Shown: positions 57,348 to 64,000 of the stretch, in pieces
Layout of the letters: the number at the start of each line of letters is the position of its first letter
How positions within the stretch are numbered: position 1 is the first letter of the stretch
Notes under the pieces: model-generated
What the model saw: the letters and a program-made list of their open reading frames with translations, nothing else
Told to the model about the DNA's origin: nothing
The model's database searches: none
Position numbers and translations under genes: made by a program
DNA from: Neurospora intermedia
Taxonomy: Eukaryota > Ascomycota > Sordariomycetes > Sordariales > Sordariaceae
Direction: 5' to 3'
Assembly (NCBI GenBank): GCA_037102815.1
Contig: BTPP01000001.1
Location: forward strand, 2,381,001-2,445,000
Length of the DNA: 64,000 nt

Positions 57348-58134
57348 TTTGGCGCAGGCTCTGCAGATTCCAAAGGATGTGGTTTGAAGCCGTGGATGTG
57401 TTGGCGTAAGGTAACAGATGTATCAGGGAGTTGCTAGCTTGTGGCGGGGCAGGAGCTGTCCAACGGAAGAATCGAGGGTTAAATCAGAACAGCAGAACGG
57501 GAGCTAAGTTCAATAATGCTCGGTAATGTCTGAATTGACACGCTGGTGGTTGTAGCTTTTGCCGAATATAGATTGGAATATCAAGCGTTCCAACTCCGTA
57601 CGCCCAACAACCTACAACTGCAAACGTCACGGCGAATGTTCAATGCGATGATGCAGCTCGCGGACCTTCGCCAACAGCGATAAGATAAGCAGGTTCCCGT
57701 TCAACTTCGTCACTGTCACTGTTCCTGCCTCGATGGAGCTTGCCCCTGACTTCAGGCAGCTGGCAGCACAGTCGGCTAGCAGCTGTCTGTCAGCTGCGAG
57801 GGCAATTATTACCCAAGCATCCTTCACAACTGTCAGTCCAAAGCTCAGGAAATGCTTTTCGTCCCTGCTCTCCATGGGAACAACGACGCATTTCGACATT
57901 GAACTTCCTTTACTCCTACTCATCATCATCATCGCGATCCAAAAGCTACCAAGCAGACGGCTCTAGGAATTGGAGCATCTTGTCAGATACCGTCCCATGG
58001 TTCTAAGCGTTCGCGCAACTACCGACAGTGTATCATATGGAGTTGAACACATCATGATCCACAACATAGCAGCCATAGGTATGGACAATCCGAACGTAAC
58101 GTCAAAAAGGCCAAAAAAATCAACAAAAGAATAT
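57348..58134. other. Region between uch37 and the tRNA gene
   Basis: Includes the uch37 promoter. A 101-codon minus-strand frame (57627-57932) starting at an ATG repeat has no recognised domain. A (CAT)n run lies near 57,922-57,937. Oligo(A) runs at 58113-58119 and 58125-58128 read as T-runs on the minus strand and would end Pol III transcription of the tRNA gene. Confidence 0.4.
58113..58128 (-). terminator. Pol III terminator of the tRNA-Leu gene
   Basis: On the minus strand a T4 run 6 bp beyond the tRNA 3' end is followed by a T7 run, the usual RNA polymerase III stop. Confidence 0.8.
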
Positions 58135-58242
58135 GACAAGAGTGGGATTCGAACCCACGCCCATTGCTGGACCAGGAAGCTCAAATGAGCAAAGTTCAAG
58201 TAGACCTGAACCTGGCGCCTTAGACCGCTCGGCCATCTTGCC
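58135..58242 (-). tRNA. tRNA-Leu (anticodon CAG) with a 27-nt intron
   Basis: The minus strand folds as a class II tRNA. The acceptor stem pairs GGCAAGA with TCTTGTC (one G-U). The D region TGGCCGAGCGGTCTAAGGC contains the A box, the anticodon stem pairs CCAGG with CCTGG, a long variable arm typical of Leu follows, and the T arm GTGGGTTCGAATCCCAC contains the B box. The anticodon CAG is at 58206-58208. A 27-nt intron lies at 58178-58204, directly after the base 3' of the anticodon as in all nuclear tRNA introns. Intron bases CTTGAAC can pair with GTTCAGG of the anticodon loop, forming the helix needed by the splicing endonuclease. The 3' CCA is not encoded. Confidence 0.95.
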
Positions 58243-61200
58243 GTTGTGAATATTATGATATTATAGCGGGCGTAGTCCTTATAATCAGTCATTTCCTAAC
58301 AAGAAAAAAAATGGTGTTTGTGATGGCTGGGTTGGATTTGGGCGCTTAGTATGAGGAAGGTTCAAATTGCGACCGTATCAAATGCTCCATTTCACCTTGT
58401 TCAGCGTAGGTAGATGCGTTGTTCTGTCAAGGTAAGAGCGACGACAAGGACACACGCATGCGGAAGTTCAGGTAGAACTTACTGAACCTGATCGGGCATC
58501 GTACCTGTCGATAAAGCTACAACCTGGACTGCTTATCCGCTCGAAGCCTTTGATCATCTTCTCTCTGTGTCTTACATTCAGTTCATGCAGTTTACTTCGT
58601 GAGACACATTTCATTGGGACTAGCAAGTTCATGTTAAGTGACAAGCCAGTATCAAACTGTGTGGAAGTTCGTCTACCAAAATTTTTGAAAGGGAAAAGGG
58701 GTGAGCGGGCTGGCTCAAACCACCGCTATTCGGCAGACAACGTCGTAGTCCACTATTCACTGGGTGAGTTGACAAGCAATGTCCAAGCTACCTACCGATG
58801 AAATAAAAAGCAAAGCTTAATTTCTTCCTTTGCATACCATTCGACAAGATTCGCACTTGGCTTCAGTTGACACAATCAACTATACCATTCAACATGTTTG
58901 GTCTTGATACCTTCGAGCCCATCTTTTGACAGAGAAGGAGACTCTAAAACAGTAAAGCTATTGTTATATGCCGGAGCTTCCGGATCACTTGGGCCGCCCA
59001 TAGCAGAGCTATCAGGCGATTCTGCGGGATTTGCGGTCCGATACGCGGCGTGCAAAGAGATATGAGCGATGCATACAACGACATAAAGTAAGGATACATG
59101 AACATGAACAACAGCTGAGGTTGTGTGATGCATGGCGAAAACGAGGGATCATACAATATGATCTAGGAGGTAGAACAAAGGGACAAGTAAATGTAGAAGA
59201 GATGTTTTGAAAAGACAAAACACTGAAAGCTATGAAAGAGCTCCTGCTGACTACTGCTTACATGTTCCGCTAACACCAGATAGCCTAGTTTCACCGATGA
59301 ATTCTAGCGGATTTCAACAATGGGACAAAGGCTGTAGCACGATGGGAGCTTACCGTCGCTGACTATCACTTATCTGGAGAGTATAAGCTAAGCCTCCATA
59401 CTTCTCTTTGAAGCTACTCGAACCTGGCTCTTCCCACTAGTACGATAAGTGGTCGAGTCATACCTCTAGGCACTCTTCTCCTTTGCTGCCACTTCAATGT
59501 ACCTCTTCCTCATTCTTGATTATTCTGTTCCAATCTTCCAAGAAGCGTCTTTAAGATATCCATCATTCTTTCCCAGTGGAGAAAGCACAATTTACTGCTA
59601 TTTCCGGATGTCACCATCAGATAACTAGGATAACGTACTGTCTGCCTGCCCTATGGAAGTAGGTACGTAAACATTCAAGTGAAAGTAATTCGATACCTGT
59701 AGCGTGATGTTGGTATAAAATAGAGGTGGTGACTGAAGAACTGAGTACCGTATAACGGTCAATGGCCGCGATTAAGTGTTTGAAGTGGATGAGTGACTGG
59801 TGATTTCCCGAGTGGTTGTGACTGTTGGTAATGGGCGGAGAGAGCGGACGTTCCAGACTCTCCCGTCTCATATGTTGCAGGTAGCCACGTATCATGCTTG
59901 TTTGGAAAGGCTTCAAGGGAACCAATTTGTGACAAGCCTGATATTGCGGTAAATTTGGACCTCATTCAAGTAACATGCCGTGCCGTGAATTTCTTCAGGC
60001 CACATAAAGGCTAGACTTCGGCAATGTTCATCAACAGGATAGAAGAGGATAGACGAGTGAATGGCACCCCAGCCGGATTATTCTGCGACGGAGTCCTGTG
60101 GCATTGACATTACGTTTGGAACAGCAAAGCATTCTGGGACAAACGATGAAATTAGCAAGTCTGGATCAGAACCTCACTGTCGTCCACTGGCCTTACAGCT
60201 CGTGCTTTCTCTTTTCCATGTCCTTATGTTCTTCGTTTTCTATATTGGAACGTCGGCCATTTGATCTTTCCCCTTTTCGCAAGGTCCTCGTACCTTCTCG
60301 ATTACGCTGAAACCTTTGGCGAGATGTTCAAGGAAGGTACGGGTTGCGGTACATGCCGCGCTGTCAGATACTTTCGCCCGACACCACTGGGCGGACCTCA
60401 ATCAGGTAAGGATGAAAGATTTCTTTTTGAATATATTACATGCTGCATTGTGCTCATGAGATACGCCGTTTGTGTCCTCGAAGGTGTGAGTCCTTTTTCT
60501 CTTGGCTGCTTGGAAGATGATCAAGGTATCATGACCATGCTATTCTCACGGGATCGTCCAGTCGTAAACAGCTTCGAATGCCTAGGTAAGGTTATCTCAG
60601 TTTCCGAAGAAGAACCTAGAGGTAACTTCTCGCCTAGATTCTAGGTTCCCAAGTCAAACATGTATTATTGAGCCTCATGTATGGGCCTTCTCTGGTTCAC
60701 CCTGCCTTGAGCTGGGGCGAGTCAGATGCCTGTGCTTCATTACCCATCGCCGGCGCACCAACGGCACCTTGGTGTTTCGTTCGCTTTGTTGTTGACCGCG
60801 GTGAATCAGGAAATTGAGTGTTTAGTTTCCCCAAGAACAAGAGCCAGCTGGGTCCTCACTCGATTCCATATTTCCAATCTTCCTTCTTCGTTCTTGGTTC
60901 TCGTTTCCCTACCCCAGCCTCACCACTCTCTTTCTCTTCACTCAGTACCAGATACCGGATTCACTCCAGTTAGATTACAAGCTTATGGGGAAGAGTCCCA
61001 AGGGATACTCAAGCGCTCACCACTATCATTACCAAAATTCGTACTTTATTAGTCGAGTTATTGACGAGTGTCCATCTTTACCAGTATCTAAGTCGTGGCA
61101 CCTGATCTTGATCCATTGGCGGCCGACCTAGCAGGCAGCTTCTTACATTTTCGGGCTGAACGTAAAAAGCAATGTCCAAACATTTCGTGATTGTTCATTT

Positions 61201-64000
61201 CGATCTCTTTTTCTTGTCGCGGCCAAGGCTAACACATGTAATCCCAAGATGTCGTCTATCCGGACAGTCGGGATGGATGCCCCGAAACATATTCACGCCT
61301 TGTCAACGTACGCATTCTCCTTAAACTCACTGTGAGAATCGAGCCGAGCTAGTGACAAACCGACACGAATGGATTTTGGTCTGGAACAGAATTTGTATTT
61401 ACCGGTGAACCTTCGACCGATAGCTTGTGTGTACATTATGCACATAATGAAGGGCACTGGGGGATTGAGCCGATAGGCAGGCACAGCTAGAGAAAGGAGG
61501 GCACCGCAATATCCCCGCCGTAAAGAAGGCGCGTGTACTAGCTCTAGGTTGATACAAGTAGGCATGTAGCAAGAGAGCTGACCTTCAGCCCCTAGTAAGG
61601 TACAAACAGACTGTTGGGTCGATGTAGTCTACCTACCACGATGTTTGCTCCAATCAGTCTCTTTCCGAGCTGTTGACCACCTACCTGGTAATCTAGGGAT
61701 AACTTCGATCCTTCGATCGCCCTCCGATGGGTATTCGGGCACCTCACGGACACCCAAGAAGTTGCATCACTATCCTCGGGCTCCACCTAAAGGGTTGGGG
61801 GGTTCGAATCCCAAGGGGCGAGCATGATGGGATTGTTCAGCTTGCTCCTTTCCGAAAGCCGAAAGCAGATGGCATATGATGTGAGTATGATGAGATTCTA
61901 CCCCTGGTTGAAAAGAAAAAAAGAAAAAGTGACTGGACCGACCAACCAGGACACGATGGAGAAGGAGATACGGGGAGACAGAACCCAGAACACCCAGAAA
62001 TCGTCGATGACAACCTTGCATTCCGATTGATTGTGGATGTAAATCGGGCACATCGACATCGACTTTCTTTCGAGCTGGAACTAGGTTTGTGACTGGAAGA
62101 GCAGAGCCGAGAGAGTCTTATTAAGGGAAAAGCGAGCGAGTGAGGTGGGTGAGTGAGTGGTGATGATCCTGACCGACTTCCAGTTTGGGTCTTTGTCCTC
62201 TTTCCGTGTCCATCCATTCGCTCGGAAAATTTCAAAGGGCTCCTGGAGCCTTGAAAGAATCTCGGCAGTTATCGGATGTGGTGGTGAGGAATCGGTCCCC
62301 TCGGATTTCTTTCACCTCTCTTTACATAGTAGATTCATAAGCCCCTCAAGGGTGCTGCACATGGGTGTTGCTGATTAAAATGGGTTTCCGGCGGGCTGGT
62401 GAAGTGATCGGCGGTCTGCCGAAATTACCCCTTCCGTTGCTGTGGTACTGTGGGGGAAAAGGAGCCCCAGCCTAGGTAGGTAACCGCCGAGTTGGGTGAG
62501 CTGACAGTAGTGTACCTGTAATAGAATAGAATAGGTAAGTTTGGAAACTTTCACGGATAAGTTATCCGGGGTACACTTGTTGAGCTCAGCTGAGTGCCTG
62601 GGAAAGATCGAAAGCAGGGTGTTATCGAGATGTGGAAGATGGAAAGGTATGTTAAGGGGCAGTGTGATTTCTGTGATTCGATAACAAAAGTTTTGGTATG
62701 ATATGGTATGATCGCGCTTTTACCGTCTTTATACTGCCACAGTGAATCGTATGCAGCTGAGTGGCGAGTAGCAGACGATAGACAACATAACGGCTTGATC
62801 AGGCAACTGTCATCTCGATGTGAATTTGAGACATGCTGTTAGTGTCACTCGTGGCCGCATAGTAAGATTCCCAATGCGATAACTGTGGTAGCCAATCATC
62901 CGCCCCCATATCTGAACAGATGCTTTCAAAGACATAGTGTTCTGATCTGAAACGGCAGAAGGTGGATGGTAGCCAGAGAACAGGTTCCTGTCGAGAGATG
63001 GATGGATGCCAGGAGGCAACTCCGGTCGCTCGCTGCCGGACGCGCGTTGCTGCTAAGCTTCTCATGGCCTAGGTGAGTACTCTCGATGCAAGTCACAATG
63101 GCATAATACCTAGTGTGGATGGGTTTCCGCTTCTAGTTGGGTTCACTATTCCCATCCCTTCGATGCTCCAAATCGCGGGGTACCTGGGCTCCTGGGTAAC
63201 ATAATGGTGGTTCAGGGCTACACAACCCGGGAACTTGTTGTTGGCCCATACGAGGCATCGTGGATATGTACGATACATGTATATGCTGCTCGGCCGAGCC
63301 TCACTTCTTGATCCTTCGCCGGATCGCTGTGCTTCCGGGCGGGATACAACACCAGATGCGATCGCGATGGGTGAGGTTGAAGAGGTGAAGTTGACGAAAC
63401 TGCTGGGCATGGTGGGGCTGCAACAAGATGAGAGCAGATGGCCCGAGCACAAGTCAGGTACCCTACTGGCCAATGCACTTTGATGGGGCGAACCACCGAG
63501 CCGGTCGGGAACCTTCGTTTTGGGCAGTGATTGCAATTGGTTTGCGTGAAGGGCTGGTGCTCGAAACGGAAACCTCGAAAAGACATCAGCGATAACACCC
63601 AGTTCCAGTTCTTCACTGCACGGTTGCTCCTCGATTCCATCCAAGCCCCCTTGTTGTCTTGATACCCAATGCCATCGCCAAGCGAATATAAGTAGACACG
63701 CGAAACATGTCTGGTATTATTGGTGTGATTGCTCATGTACAGGATTTTTATTTGAACTTTTTTCTTTTTCGTTTGGGATTTTGTTTAAGTGCACGCTATG
63801 GGAGTGTGTCAAGTCAGTAGTATTCATCGATCTCCCATCGGAAAACTGGTCGCATATCGACGTCCCGAAAACAGTCGGGGGGAAGAACCGTGTGCTTGGA
63901 CTACCTTCTACCCTTGGCACCCCTAATTTTCCAAACCGATGACCGCGCGATTCTGCCTTTGAACCAGACATTGTTGGGTTGGTAAGCCGTTCATATGATG
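58243..64000. other. 5.8-kb region with no secure gene
   Basis: Many short frames, none with a recognised domain. The 63-codon-plus frames at 60061-60264, 60261-60644, 63093-63644 and 63717-63971 were examined and not called. TAGG-type motifs occur at 62472-62484 and 62525-62540. Confidence 0.4.
58876..59133 (-). CDS. Possible small secreted or membrane protein, 85 codons
   Basis: ATG-initiated frame of 85 codons. The N-terminus has a hydrophobic segment (about residues 8-28, VVHVHVSLLYVVVCIAHISL) followed by AAYRTANPAES and a polar, acidic tail, the pattern of a signal peptide plus short mature peptide or a single-span membrane protein. No family recognised and no introns needed. It could be chance. 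Confidence 0.25.
   Translation of the reverse strand: MHHTTSAVVHVHVSLLYVVVCIAHISLHAAYRTANPAESPDSSAMGGPSDPEAPAYNNSFTVLESPSLSKDGLEGIKTKHVEWYS

Noticed and set aside
57627-57932. 101-codon minus-strand frame near uch37
   Set aside because: Starts in an ATG microsatellite, overlaps an equally long antisense frame and shows no family features.
60061-60644. Two overlapping plus-strand frames joined by ATGA, the first ending in a hydrophobic segment
   Set aside because: Looks like a coupled pair, but eukaryotic genes are not organised this way and neither frame has recognisable features.
61790-61831. GGGGGTTCGAATCCCAA-like sequence resembling a tRNA T arm on the plus strand
   Set aside because: The T stem does not pair with a normal 7-nt loop, and no acceptor, D or anticodon arm can be found upstream.

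Overview
The window looks like chromosomal DNA of a filamentous ascomycete, most likely a Sordariomycete of the Neurospora/Sordaria type. This is inferred from short 50-240 nt introns with GTRNGT donors and CTRAY-like branch sites, widely spaced genes, typical fungal families, and one transposon relic whose C-to-T/G-to-A damage and in-frame TAA/TAG codons are the mark of repeat-induced point mutation (RIP). No ribosomal RNA, CRISPR array, virus-like element or secondary-metabolite cluster was recognised.

Layout, left to right: karyopherin Kap104/transportin (-); a possible orphan ORF (-); proteasome assembly chaperone 4 (-), divergent from a carnosine N-methyltransferase-like protein (+); a short-chain dehydrogenase (-); a 2.1-kb RIP-damaged pogo/Fot1-type DNA transposon (9694-11815) with recognisable terminal inverted repeats and a TA duplication; a Herp-like ubiquitin-domain ERAD membrane protein (-), divergent from mitochondrial phosphatidylserine decarboxylase Psd1 (+); an Frm2-like nitroreductase (-); an unusual FAD/NADPH reductase without an FMN domain (-); a DUF6590 protein (-); and a C2H2 zinc-finger regulator (-).

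From about 34.3 to 52.5 kb lies some 18 kb with no recognisable gene but ordinary base composition, dotted with homopolymer tracts and TAGG/GTAC-rich motifs. It is followed by a dense housekeeping block: fibrillarin Nop1 (-) head to head with ribosomal protein L17/uL22 (+), the deubiquitinase Uch37 (-) and an intron-containing tRNA-Leu(CAG) (-). The last 5.7 kb again shows only weak small ORFs.

The genes do not form one pathway. Nop1 and Rpl17 share a 540-bp divergent promoter with ribosome-biogenesis motifs, and Pac4, Herp and Uch37 all belong to the ubiquitin-proteasome system but are not adjacent. All exon structures were derived by eye from splice signals, reading phase and family resemblance; no database search was run.
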